64,000 nucleotides of DNA, from assembly GCF_040712315.1 (NCBI RefSeq), contig NC_134013.1, positions 10,451,001-10,515,000 of the forward strand, written 5' to 3'. Source of the stretch: Castanea sativa. Lineage: Eukaryota > Streptophyta > Magnoliopsida > Fagales > Fagaceae. Under the pieces are notes generated by a model. That model did no database searches, was not told the origin of the DNA, and saw only the letters and a program-made list of their open reading frames with translations. Numbering within the stretch: the first letter of the stretch is position 1; each line of letters starts with the position of its first letter. Positions 49,101-59,304 of the stretch are shown here, piece after piece. The position numbers were made by a program, and so were the translations under genes.

Positions 49101-52100
49101 AGATTTACCTCTCAATGGGGTTTGTGGCCAAATAACAGTGGCTAATTATCTGTGTCACAAATATATCGTGCTTTAGTATCTGCAGAGTGGAAGAACATTT
49201 AATGGATGTTACTCAAAGATTGATGTCACAACTAGTTTTTGATCATAGTCCCATTTTGTAGCGGTGGGAGGTATACTGAGGGGAGAATGTGTATTTAAAT
49301 CTGAAATATATGATTTGTTGACAATGTTCAGAATTAGTGGAATCACTGTGACTTTCATGGGCTCCCTAGTCACAAGCTGGCCAGAAGATTTAAAACTCTA
49401 AAAGAAGATTTGAAAACTTGGAAGAAGTGCAGGTTTAGGGATGTGGGTGTTAATAAAAGGAGTTTGCTTAATGAAATGTTGTGCATGGATGAGAAAGTGC
49501 TACAAAATGGATTGACTTCAGAAGAGAGAAATTGAAGGGAGGAGTTGAAATCTGAAGTGGAGAAATTAGCAACCTTGGAAGAAATTTCTTGGCTAAAGGA
49601 AGGAGATAGCAAAACCAGATTTTTCCACAGTTTGGCAAATTCTCATAGGTGATCTAATCATATTGGGCATTGGAGATGGATGGAATGGTGTATGAAGAGG
49701 ACTTAAGAGGTTAGCAAAATTATCAATTTCTATGGCTCCCTTTACAAAGAAACAAAGAAGAGACCATGTGTGGATGGGCTGGTGTCTTCATCCATAGATG
49801 AGGAAGATAACAGTTTGATGGAAACGGAATTTGAAAAGGATAAGGTAGTACAAGCTCTTAAGGAATTGAGGGGAGATAAAGCCCCTGGACCAAATGTTTT
49901 ACTGTGACCTTTTTTCAACATTGTTGGCAAGTGGTGGAATGCCATGTGAATGTGATGGCTTTCCTTAAGGAGTTTTATGACAACTGTAAGTTTGAAAAAT
50001 CTCCTGATGCCTCTTTTATTGCATTAATCCCTAAGAAGGCTAATGCTATAAATATAAGAGATTTAAGGCCTATTAGTTTGGTTGGAAGCATTTGTTAGAT
50101 ATTAGCAAAGTTGTTGCTGAATAAATTAGTATCTGGGTCCCTAAACACATTTGTGGGATGGAGGTAGATTCTAGATTTCATACTAATTGCAAATGAATGT
50201 TTGGATAGTCAATGTCCTGTGTCCCAAGAATGATCAGCAAGTTTGATATTGAAAAGGCTTATGATCATTTTAATTGGGATGTTTTAGTTTATTTGCTACG
50301 TAGAATGGGGCTTGTTGATAATTGGAAACTATGGATATACTCTTGGGTATTAATTGTACACTTCTAGGGGCTAGTGAATGGCCCACCCTTAGGTTTCTTT
50401 AATACCTATGGGGGTTTACGCCTTTACGGCAAGGAGATCCGCTTTTATCATAGCTAATTATCTTAGTTATGGAGGTGTTGAGTAGAATGTTGAAAACTGA
50501 GGAGAAGGGGGTTTCATTTCAGGCTTCAAGGTTGGGGAAGGATCTAACACCAGTATGATAATTTCTCATCTTCTATTGGCTGATAATACCATTTTATTAG
50601 CAATGCTAGTGATGCATGACAAAGCGAAAACTTATGCAACATGGAAATTAAAGTACATAAAATAGAAATAACCCAAAGTTCAGAACCTAGGCTTGCTCGG
50701 AATTAGCACCAAACAAAAAGAAACAAAACTTAGGAATTAAAAAACTCCAACAATAATTTTATTATTCAGGCAAACTGTCTAACTATCTTCATTGGAGTAC
50801 AACAACGTGCTTATCTAGACGACTAGGGCTAAACTAAAAATTCTAATTGACTTAAGGAAGCCTAATTCTTGAATTACAAAAATACCATAGACCATAGGAA
50901 ATTAAATAAAAAACTAATAATCTAATTCACTAATAAGGCCTAAAATAAATTTATCAAAAAAAAAAAAGACCTAAAATAAAATACAATTGACCTTCAAAAT
51001 TAAATGATACTAAATTGAAATAAAATTGTCTTCACTCTTACTGCGTCACTTTTTCTTTTATATTGTTTTAACACCATCCTTTGTAAAGTCTAAACAGGAA
51101 CTGAATGCATTCTTAAGAAGGTACAAGTGGCAACATTTGGGGGGTAAGCTGTGCAACAAGGGCCAATGAATATGCTACTCCAAACGAGTAATTTGCTTTA
51201 AGCTGATGGCGAAGAAAGTAAAATAGTAGGTCAAAAAGTATGGGGGAAGAAAAAGCAGGAAAAAACATGATTGTCAAGGATTAGGAGGATAGGATTATGT
51301 TGAAACTTTTAGGAATAAACTATTTCTAGTCAAACGAATAATATGAACTGCACCACTTTTTCATAGCCTACTATTGCCATTTGACCAAAGAAAATAGCAG
51401 TAAAATTAAGTACCATGGTTCACATAATGGCTGCGGCACCTATCGTTGAGGGTAGAGATTTTCTTCTGCCAAGTAAAATATTGATGATTTGTGATTTGTC
51501 TATGTTATTTGCATGATCTTTCTTAAATATAAAAGCAGGTTTCTTTTTTATTTACTAAAGTCTACTTGTTTGTTTAATTTGTTTTATGTGTTTTTGTTTC
51601 TGTGTTTTAATTAAGAAACATGAACATTTTATCTTTATCAGGGATGCCACTGATCTCATCCAGGACATATTTAGATTCTCTTGACACCCTCTTTGCTAAC
51701 CCACCAGAGGGTAGTTATTCTCCTTTGACTTGAACTTTGAAGTGAGAACTTTCCTCTTTTCCTTGTATGTTAGGCTATTATAGAGATGGACAAAGGAGGA
51801 TCGTTCTGTCTGAAAAATCTTGGCAAGTGTTCAATTTCAGTGAACAACAAGGAAGTAGGCCCTGGTCAGAGTCTAAGCCTTCTTTCTAGCTGTTTGATTG
51901 AGGTATGTACCTATAGCTTCTTAAACATGAATATAATAAAATGGTATTATAAGCTCTATTGCGGATTTCCTGGAAAACCTTGCCTTTCCAACTTTGCAAT
52001 GCTTGCCTTACCTTCGTTTGGAAGTTTATAAAGGAATGGAATTGAATGAGTAAATCATAAAGAAATGGAAAAGAATGGATTGTATTTAAGTAATGGAATG

Positions 52101-53260
52101 AAATTAAGTAATCTTTTTTGGATATTTTAAAATAAAAGAATGGAAATGATTGGAATGTAAGTAACCTTTTTAGAAGTAACACTAAAAGAATGAAAATGAA
52201 TCATTTTAATACCCTTTTTTTAAAAAGGTTAAATGTGTAGAGATATTTTGGGAGTTTTAGTGAAAATTTTATTAATTATGTTCTTTCCTTCCCTCCAATT
52301 CCTCTCAATTTTGGAGGGAATGAAAATTGAGGTTTTGAAGGAAAATGGAGGAATGGGTATTCTCTCCTACACATTCCATTTTCTCCAACTTCAACTCCCA
52401 AACAAGAGAATGAAAGAAATATACCAAAATACTTCTTTTCATTCCATTTCTTTCCCTTCCTTCTTTCCCTCCTCCCAAACAGAGTTTAGTATCCTTCATG
52501 TTTAGCACCGCCCAGTCTTGGTGGTGATAATCAATCTGTTCCATCATTTAATTAGGCCAATTTTGATCTGTTACCTAGGGTAACATTCTAAAATTGCTAT
52601 TTTTATTTAATTACTGCTTAGGATCTTGAGTCTTCTGTAAAACCTGACCCTTTATTAGGCATCATTAGTATTTCTCTCTCTCTCTCTCCCCTTTTTATCT
52701 TGTTTATCAATTCATCTCTCTACATTCTTTCTTGTACATGATCAAAATTCTCTGTTCAGAATCCTGCACCTAATTTGGTAGTAGGTACATTTGGGATTGT
52801 GACTCTAATATTCTTAGTTTCTTGCACTTATTTCCACACACATCATCTGGCCCATCAGGTTTGTATGATATCATGAAGAAATTTTCGCAATGCCTATATT
52901 TTGGGTACAAAAGACCCATAACAGCAGACAATGGTCTCTAGCAGCCTGTGGGGCCAATCTTCTATTTTTATAATTCAATCCTCTATTTTAATAGTGCTGT
53001 GTGCGTTTAAATTACTAGATCTATTATTGTAGGGGTATCCTAGTACAAATTATGCCTTACCTTTAAGATTTGATTACATGTTCATATAGTCACAAGGGGA
53101 ATGCCATTGGATAAAAATTAATGAACTATATATTGAAATTTGAGATGATTTGTCACAAAAATTAAATATGCAGATACGAGGAATGCCATTCGTATTTGAG
53201 ATGAACCAAACTTGTGTGAAGCAGTATTTGGATAACATCACCAAGAACAACCAAATGTAG
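37152..53260 (+). CDS. Microspherule protein 1-like, MCRS_N and FHA domain nuclear protein
   Basis: There are seven coding exons: 37152-37220, 41029-43155, 43256-43310, 44133-44281, 44872-44958, 51774-51902 and 53174-53260. All have GT/AG borders and consistent phases, giving 900 residues. The N-terminus (MGALAPVSTWNPEDDLLLKNAVEAG, then RFTVRELQDRWHSLLYDP) is the SANT-like MCRS_N domain. The middle is long, acidic and low in structure. After an EVLRYQNEETKRAI helix (about 750-800) comes an FHA domain (about 801-895) with the GRA and ISRRQ motifs. Animal MCRS1 is part of INO80 and NSL chromatin complexes; a chromatin role is inferred here. The usual FHA His is Gln, as in animal MCRS1. Introns 1 (3.8 kb) and 5 (6.8 kb) are enlarged by insertions, without damage to splice sites. 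Confidence 0.93.
39493..39592 (-). mobile_element. SINE-like tRNA-derived fragment in MCRS1 intron 1
   Basis: The minus strand reads gccatcccagttagcttagc (box A-like), a tagtagagtc motif, then box B ggtttgaatcc at 39537-39527. The box spacing fits tRNA-derived SINEs. No clear target duplication was found, and its right end lies next to the start of a tandem duplication. Confidence 0.5.
39599..40243. repeat. Tandem duplication of about 320 bp in MCRS1 intron 1
   Basis: 39599-39920 and 39921-40243 are nearly identical head-to-tail copies (ttggagagaacagattgc ... aaaactaggttgt). They differ by a 3-base change in a catcatcatc run and a few substitutions. The high identity means it is recent. Confidence 0.95.
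40246..40545 (-). mobile_element. LINE 3' end fragment in MCRS1 intron 1
   Basis: The plus strand starts ttgataggtaagaaaaaagtttgatt, the same tail as the LINE piece at 48626. On the minus strand the end of LINE ORF2 is visible (TWKENNIHTFE, then LLAYFVGTLFDWSWVWGLTSA in a shifted frame), followed by an A-rich 3' region. It is severely 5' truncated. Confidence 0.6.
43311..44132. other. MCRS1 intron 3, no inserted element recognised
   Basis: AT-rich intron sequence with a C-rich run (about 43950-43995). No element was identified. Confidence 0.5.
47262..47395 (-). mobile_element. RTE-type LINE/SINE 3' end fragment nested in the LINE
   Basis: It begins with an acaacaacaa run and contains ccttagtcccaa and tttttggggttggcc. 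This is a widespread plant repeat whose minus strand ends in a TTG-rich tail, as RTE-type non-LTR elements do. It splits the endonuclease region of the host LINE. Borders are approximate. Confidence 0.45.
47396..48420. other. Further inserted, unassigned repeat sequence inside MCRS1 intron 5
   Basis: This AT-rich sequence has a small ggggttcatttgaacccc palindrome (about 47668-47686), an AT run (47816-47832) and gtgtgtgtg. It lies between endonuclease parts of the LINE, so at least part of it is inserted DNA. The element type is not recognised. Confidence 0.4.
48543..49050. mobile_element. hAT-like MITE nested in the LINE
   Basis: The left end is agggcctgtttgataag and the right end ccaaacaaaccct (complement agggtttgtttgg), a recognisable inverted terminus. 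It separates LINE endonuclease sequence on both sides. Without the LINE piece inside it, it would be about 204 bases. A convincing target duplication was not found. Confidence 0.6.
48626..48919 (-). mobile_element. LINE 3' fragment nested in the MITE, minus strand
   Basis: The plus strand begins with a T-run and ttgataggtaataaaagttttatt. The minus strand encodes the end of LINE ORF2 (VCLMWLVWKECNARTFEYIE, LLARKLFEWSRIW). Ten-base duplications caaaatgtgt flank it at 48616-48625 and 48920-48929. It shares the 3' tail of the fragment at 40246. Confidence 0.8.
50606..51560. other. Intron 5 remainder of MCRS1, unassigned repeat-like DNA
   Basis: This AT-rich stretch follows the LINE reverse transcriptase. 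It could be a solo LTR or LINE 3' region, but no ends or motifs could be fixed. Confidence 0.35.
52016..52495. mobile_element. MITE with GGAATGGAA/ATTCCATT arms in MCRS1 intron 6
   Basis: The ends resemble cgtttggaagtttataaagg and cctcccaaacagag. Inside are gaatggaattgaatg and ctcattccat-type arms. Together these match the organisation of the Harbinger-like elements at 6660-7050 and 7055-12145. It lies in intron 6 and does not touch the splice sites. The target duplication was not resolved. Confidence 0.5.
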
Positions 53261-54397
53261 AAGCACCTAATGTGAATTGTAGCTGAGGTGCTATGACTAA
53301 AAATCGCATCAGAAGGTGCTCATTTTTGCCGCGCTTTCTGGGTTCCTTGGGGAAGCTATATCAAGTCTGTTGTATGTGACTAATTACTGTGAAGTGAACT
53401 GTCTTGTTTTTATTTTTTAGGTTACAAAGCATTTTCAAAATGTTTTTTTCTGTATGTAACACCCCCCAAAAACAAACAAAAACAAAAAATCATAGGGTAT
53501 ATTGGTAATTATTTCTTCATCTGCAATATATTTTTTTCAAAAAAAGTAATTTAATAGTTACAACAATTGGGAGCGGAGATTTAAATTCTAGATCTCTCTA
53601 TACGAAAAACATCAGGAAATGTCAGCCGAACTATAAGACTCTTGACCACATCAACTAAAAAGATAACATTAGGAGGCTCTTCTCCAAAGTTGTAAAATTG
53701 CAGAATATAAAGTTCTGTACACAAGCTATTTGATTAATGAGTTAGGATTACATGCAGATATTATGGTATATTCTTATAACATTAACAATAAATTCTTTAA
53801 GAATCCGATGGATAAAGGTTCTCAGATTATGTTACACAAGGACCAAGGTCAACTCTCAATTCAGATTTTGTATGATCTGGACCAAATTTGATGTGTTTAC
53901 AGCCCTAAGAAAATTCGAATTGTTAAATTCTGGTCTTATATGCTATTCCTCTCATAAAGGAACTGGAAGTGAAGGTATTGGAGAGCAATAGCAATTCTCC
54001 CACCCGATCTTGCAATGTAAAATTGCAGACTCAAGAATGAGTTAGATGGTGAATTGTTTTGTTGGGATTTTAAGACCAATATTTAACTTTTGAGGGAACC
54101 AAATTTGGTTATTTTAGCTTTAGGTCTTTAAAATATTATAACAAATTTTAAAATTTGGGGATGGTCCCATTAGTCTCTTGTTAGTTCCGTCATTGATTTG
54201 ATCCATGATCTATAAAAATGAACGTATGTGTGAACAATTTCTCAAAATGTGTGTGGACACTAGGAATTTTTACACTAATCAAAAGAAATAAGAACATCCA
54301 CTGATATTTTGATAGTATAAGAAAAAATCAACAACCTAAATGCACCTACACAGTCATTGGATGTGAAAGGAAATGAAGATATAGAAAGCAAACAATT

Positions 54398-54435
<38 letters not shown>

Positions 54436-55409
54436 TATTAGCTGAATTGTAAATTTTGGTATCAATTTTAGTGCTTCTTGTGAGTTTTGAACCGTAATAA
54501 AGTTAAAGTTTTAATTATAAATTTAGTCTTCAACTTTGGTCTTATATTTTAAATGGTTTCCGTTTAATTTTTAATCTTTTAAATGTGTGTCAAAATCAAT
54601 ACTATTATCTTATGATTGAAAACAATTATAATATAATAAATAAAAACTCTAATGTTTCGTTTGTTTTGATAAAAAATTTTGTATAAAGATAGTTTTTCAT
54701 ATTTTTCAGTGTTTAGTAGCATAAAAAAAGATGAGTCAAAAAAAAATTATTTTTGATCAATATAAAAAGTATGATTTATTTTTAGAGACTGTTTTTCATT
54801 ATTATTATTATTTTTTAAAAAGCTAAATAAAGGAAGTTAGTAAGTTATTTTTCAACTCATTTAAAATTGCTACTAAACGTTGAAAAATAAAATAGTTTTA
54901 TTGAAAATTTTTCTTAAAAAATAACTTATTTTCTAAAAAAAATTACCACTAAAACAAACATAGCTTAAAATCAAGTATAATTACAAGTTCAAATCAACCA
55001 TATATGATAACTTAAAATCGTGACTTCTATATTTTACATTGAGATCGTAACTGATTTCAAATTTTCCTTTCATATGTCATCCTAAAATCATAAGTTCAAA
55101 TGCAAACCCTCAATTTTTAGATCTTGAAAATATGAATGGAACTAGTGTCTTTAAAAATGTTACCCTTTTCATATTATTTCAAAAATACAATATTGTATTT
55201 ACCGAAAAAAAAAATTCACAAAAAACTTCTGCCAAATCACTCACCCAGTCACTCTTCGTCACTTCACTTGGATCAAGTCCCAAGCGCACGTGAGGTTCAG
55301 TCATACATTTAAGCAACCCAACACCCATTATCAGATCATGGCATCTCAGATTCTCAATGATCTCATGTCATATCATGTTCATGTGGGTCCCCTCTCTCAT
55401 AACTTCGTT
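53261..55409. other. Spacer between MCRS1-like and LRR genes, no gene seen
   Basis: The first bases will be the MCRS1 3' UTR. 53560-53650 resembles a degraded tRNA-derived SINE on the minus strand (gatctctctatacgaaaaacat, gccgaactataag), with low certainty. A run of AT repeats is at 54389-54438. The remainder is AT-rich. Confidence 0.35.
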
Positions 55410-55417
55410 TATATCCT
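55410..55417 (+). promoter_or_regulatory. Candidate TATA box of the LRR gene
   Basis: A ttatatcc motif lies about 145 bases upstream of the start codon. It is followed by a (TCTCAA)n-like pyrimidine-rich leader (about 55450-55510), a common 5' UTR feature in plants. Confidence 0.35.
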
Positions 55418-55557
55418 GAAAAATCTATCAACCTCACCGTACAAATACAATCGATCTCGATCTCAATCTCAATCTCAATCTCTCTTCCTCGGTTCCTCTC
55501 TTTCTCTCTTCTTCAACACTCAGATCTACAAAATCACCTTCAAACCTCAGAAAAGCT

Positions 55558-56844
55558 ATGGCCAAGTACAAGTACAATGGTGCTTTCTATGATCTCTCAT
55601 TATTGCTTCTAATGTTCATATTTTCCCAGCGTTTCTTCCTTGTAGATTCAACAACAGACCCAGCAGATATTAAGGTTCTCAAAGATTTGAAAAATGGTCT
55701 CAACCCAAAGTCCATTGTACCTGGTTCTTGTCTAAGTTCATGGGACTTTTCGTTGGACCCATGTGACCACGTCTTCAGCAACCACTTCACGTGCGGTTTC
55801 AGATGCGACCGAGTTGTCTCCGGCTCATTTCGAGTCACCGAGATCACTCTTGACCCGGCGGGTTACTCAGGTTCACTCACTTCCACTACTTGGTCACTCC
55901 CTTACTTACAAACCCTCGAAATTTCAGACAACTCGTTCTCGAGCTCAATCCCAGACTCACTCTCCAACTTGACTCGCCTCCGCCGACTCAGCCTCCCCAG
56001 AAACTCGCTCTCTGGTCCAATCCCCAACTCGCTCAGCTCACTCTCTCAGCTCCACGAGCTCTACCTCGACAACAACGAACTAAACGGTCCCATTCCTTTA
56101 ACCTTAAACAAACTGGTTAACCTGAAAAGACTCGAAGTCCAAAGAAACAACCTCAGTGGCAAGATTCCCAATCTGGGTTCTCTCAGAAACCTCTATTTCT
56201 TCGATGCCAGCGATAATGAGCTCTCTGGTGAAGTCCCATTAACATTGCCAAAGTCCCTCGTCGAGGTCTCTGTTCGAAACAACAACTTACAAGGAAACCT
56301 CCCAGAAAGCTTAGCCAATTTGGGTTATCTACAAGTACTCGATTTGAGTCATAATAGGCTCAGTGGGCCTGTGATTTCAGTTCTTTTCGACCATCTTTCA
56401 CTTCAACAACTCACACTCTCTCACAACAATTTCACATCTTTGGAAGTGCCTAGTAACTATGTTAATAGCAGATTGATAGCCATTGATCTGAGCTATAACG
56501 AGCTTAGAGGATTGTTGCCAGCGTCTATTGGATTAATGCCAAAGCTCTCGGCTTTGTCTTTGGAGCACAACAAGTTTACAGGGATGATACCAATGGAGTA
56601 TGCTATGAAAGCTGCTGTTCCTGCAGGAGCTGGAACAACGGCGTCGTTTCAGAGACTGTTGCTTGGTGGGAATTACTTGTTCGGGTTGATACCAGCTGCT
56701 TTTATTGGTTTGAAACCGGGTTCGGTTAATGTGAGCCTTGTGGATAACTGTTTGTACATGTGCCCTGATAGGTTTTTCTTCTGTCAAGGTGCGGTTCAGA
56801 AGTCTTTAGTGGATTGTAAGAATTTTGGGCCTGTGATTCCTTGA
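55558..56844 (+). CDS. Secreted leucine-rich-repeat protein, receptor-like without kinase or membrane anchor
   Basis: This is a single intact exon of 428 codons. An N-terminal hydrophobic segment (about residues 13-30, LSLLLLMFIFSQRFFLV) acts as a signal peptide. An LRR N-terminal cap follows, with paired cysteines (CLSSWDFSLDPCD, then FTCGFRCD). About ten plant extracellular LRRs occupy about 105-385, for example LTRLRRLSLPRNSLSGPIPN and LGYLQVLDLSHNRLSGP. A C-terminal Cys cluster (NCLYMCPDRFFFC, VDC) closes the domain. There is no transmembrane helix and no kinase. Such proteins act in the apoplast in recognition or as co-receptors; the ligand is unknown. It is closest in design to small RLP/polygalacturonase-inhibitor-like LRR proteins, and I cannot name an orthologue. 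A pyrimidine-rich leader precedes it. Confidence 0.93.
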   Translation: MAKYKYNGAFYDLSLLLLMFIFSQRFFLVDSTTDPADIKVLKDLKNGLNPKSIVPGSCLSSWDFSLDPCDHVFSNHFTCGFRCDRVVSGSFRVTEITLDPAGYSGSLTSTTWSLPYLQTLEISDNSFSSSIPDSLSNLTRLRRLSLPRNSLSGPIPNSLSSLSQLHELYLDNNELNGPIPLTLNKLVNLKRLEVQRNNLSGKIPNLGSLRNLYFFDASDNELSGEVPLTLPKSLVEVSVRNNNLQGNLPESLANLGYLQVLDLSHNRLSGPVISVLFDHLSLQQLTLSHNNFTSLEVPSNYVNSRLIAIDLSYNELRGLLPASIGLMPKLSALSLEHNKFTGMIPMEYAMKAAVPAGAGTTASFQRLLLGGNYLFGLIPAAFIGLKPGSVNVSLVDNCLYMCPDRFFFCQGAVQKSLVDCKNFGPVIP

Positions 56845-57816
56845 GATTGACGTGTATAATGTATCTTCAATTGTTTAACATAGTACACTTTCTTTGTCAC
56901 AATATACATTTTTTTGTATGATATGTTATGATTGTTGCACAATAAAAATAGTATCACTACTAAATGCGATAATGCAACAATGGTAATTTAGTATAACAAA
57001 GTGTAAAACATATTATGAAATATTTTGTAACTTTTGACATTGCTAAATTTTTAAGGATTGCAATTGGTGGATGTATCACTTTTCTTCTTTGAATATTAGA
57101 AATACGGGTTTGAACATTGTGACATCCATGTTGCCATAGAGTGATTAATATCGAGATCTATGAAATGAGTCAAGCATGCCTAGTAAGAGCACTAACAATG
57201 AGGCTGCTAAAATGAATAGATAGTCATTTTAGCAACCTAAATACTGAAAAGACACCATACAGCAAGGGAGGTAATTTGTCTAATTGGTATAATTTTTTCT
57301 TCATTGCTACAGTAGGCTGTGGCTGAGAGGTATTTGCAACAATTGATTTTTTAATCACACACACTCAAACTCTCTCCCACATGCGTGATTTCATTCAACC
57401 CTATCTCACTATTGCTCTCACACAGACGCAGACAAACTCAAGCTCACAGCTCTGCCTTTCTCCACAGAGCACTCTCTCTGCCCAGGATTTTCTTCGGCCA
57501 GCCTTCCCTCCACCCAGCCTAGCCCTTTCTCCCTTTCGCCTAGCTCTCTCTCCGCCTAGCCCCCTCTCCCTTGTGCTGGATTTGTCTCGGAGGTTTGGGT
57601 TTTTTTTGGTGGGTCTCGAGCACAAAAATTGGCAGTGATTGTAATGGGGATTTCTTGGTGGATTGTTTGGGTTTTTTTGTGGTTGTTGTAGATCGTGGGT
57701 GCGTGGGGTTCATGGGTCGATGATGGTAGTTTGTGGGTCAGTGATGGGGGTTTATAGGTCGGTGATGGTGGTTTTTGGGGTTCCGATTTGCAGGATATAT
57801 GCAAGGGTTATAAATG

Positions 57817-58362
57817 GGCCAAAATTGGGAATTAACCATGTCTACCAAACAATATAATTAGTAGGTACTATTACAAAACTATATTTTTTACTAACATCTC
57901 GAGTTTTAAAGACTCGATTTAAGGTTTATAAATCAAGTATCAAAGACTCGATTTTAGTGTTCTGATTATGTCTGATTTAACATTTTTTCCATGTGGCGTC
58001 CACCAGGAAATCGAGTCTCTAACACTCGATTTATAAGCCGGCCCTTTACAAAACATGTTCAGCTCCTTACACACATGTTCAATTCTCCCAATCAACGGCC
58101 TCCATTCCATCACCACCATCACGCTTCTTCTCATCACCACCGCCATCCACAATCCGCCGCCCCTCTTTCCCTTTCTCCGATAACAGTGGTTGCCCCCAAT
58201 TAAACCCCGGCATCGCTTTCCTCTCCGTTCAATCGCACAGCCAACAACGATCCTTCTCATCAAACATGACCACCATAGCTGAAGCCCTTGCATCGCTGCC
58301 TACGGCCTCTCATCACCTTTATCGCGATGGTGGCTTCCTTCACCTTCATCTGTTATGATCCA

Positions 58363-58425
<63 letters not shown>

Positions 58426-59128
58426 TTCTCTCCTTCGGTGAAGCCTCCATGGCCAATCGGCCTCCATGACAGTGGGTTCCTCTCAAGGTCCAATCCGACT
58501 TTTAGGGTCGTGGGTTTTTGGATTTTCTTGCAAAGAACCCCAATCAACAAGCCAAATGGGTCGTAGGTTTTGGGGTTTTTATTTTTTAATCTGGATTTTA
58601 GGTGGTTGCTGGGGATGAAATCGGTGGTTGGGTTGGGAGTGGTGGCCAGATCATTTTTGGGTTTTCCACCTTGGGCCTACTTTTTGCTTGCCGTGGATCT
58701 GGGCTTGCTCACCTTGGGTTTTTTTTTTGTGTGGTGGGTTTTGCTCAGTCATGATCTTCTACAAACCTCATGGTGGTGGGTGGACTTTGACGTGGGATAG
58801 GTAAAATGTGGGTTTTGGTGGTTATTGATGTTTGTGGTGAATGGTGATGGTGAACATGTGTGTAAGGAGGCTAAAGATGCAGGCTTAAAACATTTTACTT
58901 GATTGGCTTATAAATCAAGTCTTAGAGACTTGATTTTCAGGTGGACGCCATGTAAAAAAAAAGGCCAAATCAGACGTGATCAGAACACTGAAAGCGAGTC
59001 TCAAAGACTCGATTTATAAGCCCTAAATCGAGTCTTTTAAACTCAAGATGTTAGTAAAAAATATAGTTTTGTAACAGTGCCTACTAATTATATTGTTTGG
59101 CAAACAGGGTTAATTCCCAATTTTGGCC
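57817..59128. mobile_element. Long-TIR Mutator-like element (MULE) with (TC)n inside
   Basis: The terminal inverted repeats are about 224 bases (57817-58040 and 58905-59128). The outer 20 bases (ggccaaaattgggaattaac) are identical between arms, and arm identity stays high farther in. Perfect 10-base duplications gttataaatg flank it at 57807-57816 and 59129-59138, within the Mutator range. The arms carry repeated cgattt.aa...gactcg motifs. No transposase is encoded. The interior includes a (TC)n tract and GC-richer sequence that could be captured host DNA. Confidence 0.92.
58362..58422. repeat. (TC)n microsatellite
   Basis: About 60 bases of pure TC repeat inside the MULE interior. This is a likely polymorphic marker. 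Confidence 0.95.
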
Positions 59129-59304
59129 GTTATAAATGAAATATATTATTTTATTGTATTGTTTATATTATTTTAATGTGTTGAATGTTAAAATAGAAGT
59201 TTTGATGTTGGGTGTATTGTAAAATGAGTTGTTAAAATAAATAAAGTAGGTTTTTGAGTTGCTAAAAGCTAAATCTTTTAGCTTTCTTACCGTGAATGTT
59301 CTAA

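Larger units (their letters stand above)
45200..50605 (+). mobile_element. Degenerate LINE (L1-type) in MCRS1 intron 5, sense orientation, interrupted
   Basis: Upstream ORF-like sequence (45284-45507, RMAFRPTRIKSLWFVGSNS) precedes a long degraded leader. The endonuclease begins at about 46985 (CLLAWKVKGLNN, then NMLKEWKCDVVCLQET). After insertions it resumes at 48420-48540 and again from about 49050. A linker (TRFFHSLANSHR, KAPGPNV, FIALIPKKANA, LRPISLVGSIC) leads into reverse transcriptase up to about 50605. The catalytic box there reads LLADNTILL in place of the F/Y-ADD consensus. Many stops and frameshifts show a long-dead copy. The start coordinate is approximate. Confidence 0.8.
57187..59301. 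mobile_element. Tourist (PIF/Harbinger)-like element interrupted by a MULE
   Basis: The left end gagcactaacaatgagg and the right end (complement gaacattcacggtaag) form an imperfect inverted repeat, about 18 of 27 positions matching including gctaaaa. TAA flanks it on both sides (57184-57186 and 59302-59304), the Tourist/Harbinger TSD. The MULE at 57817-59128 is inserted within, so the original element was about 0.8 kb. The interior is rich in short ORF-like tracts without homology I recognise. Confidence 0.7.

Noticed and set aside
55587..56787. Antisense and shifted frames over the LRR gene
   Set aside because: Shadows of the real LRR coding sequence; no independent signals.
57381..57804. 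Open frames on both strands near the right end
   Set aside because: They lie within the Tourist-like element, are compositionally biased and have no recognised domain.
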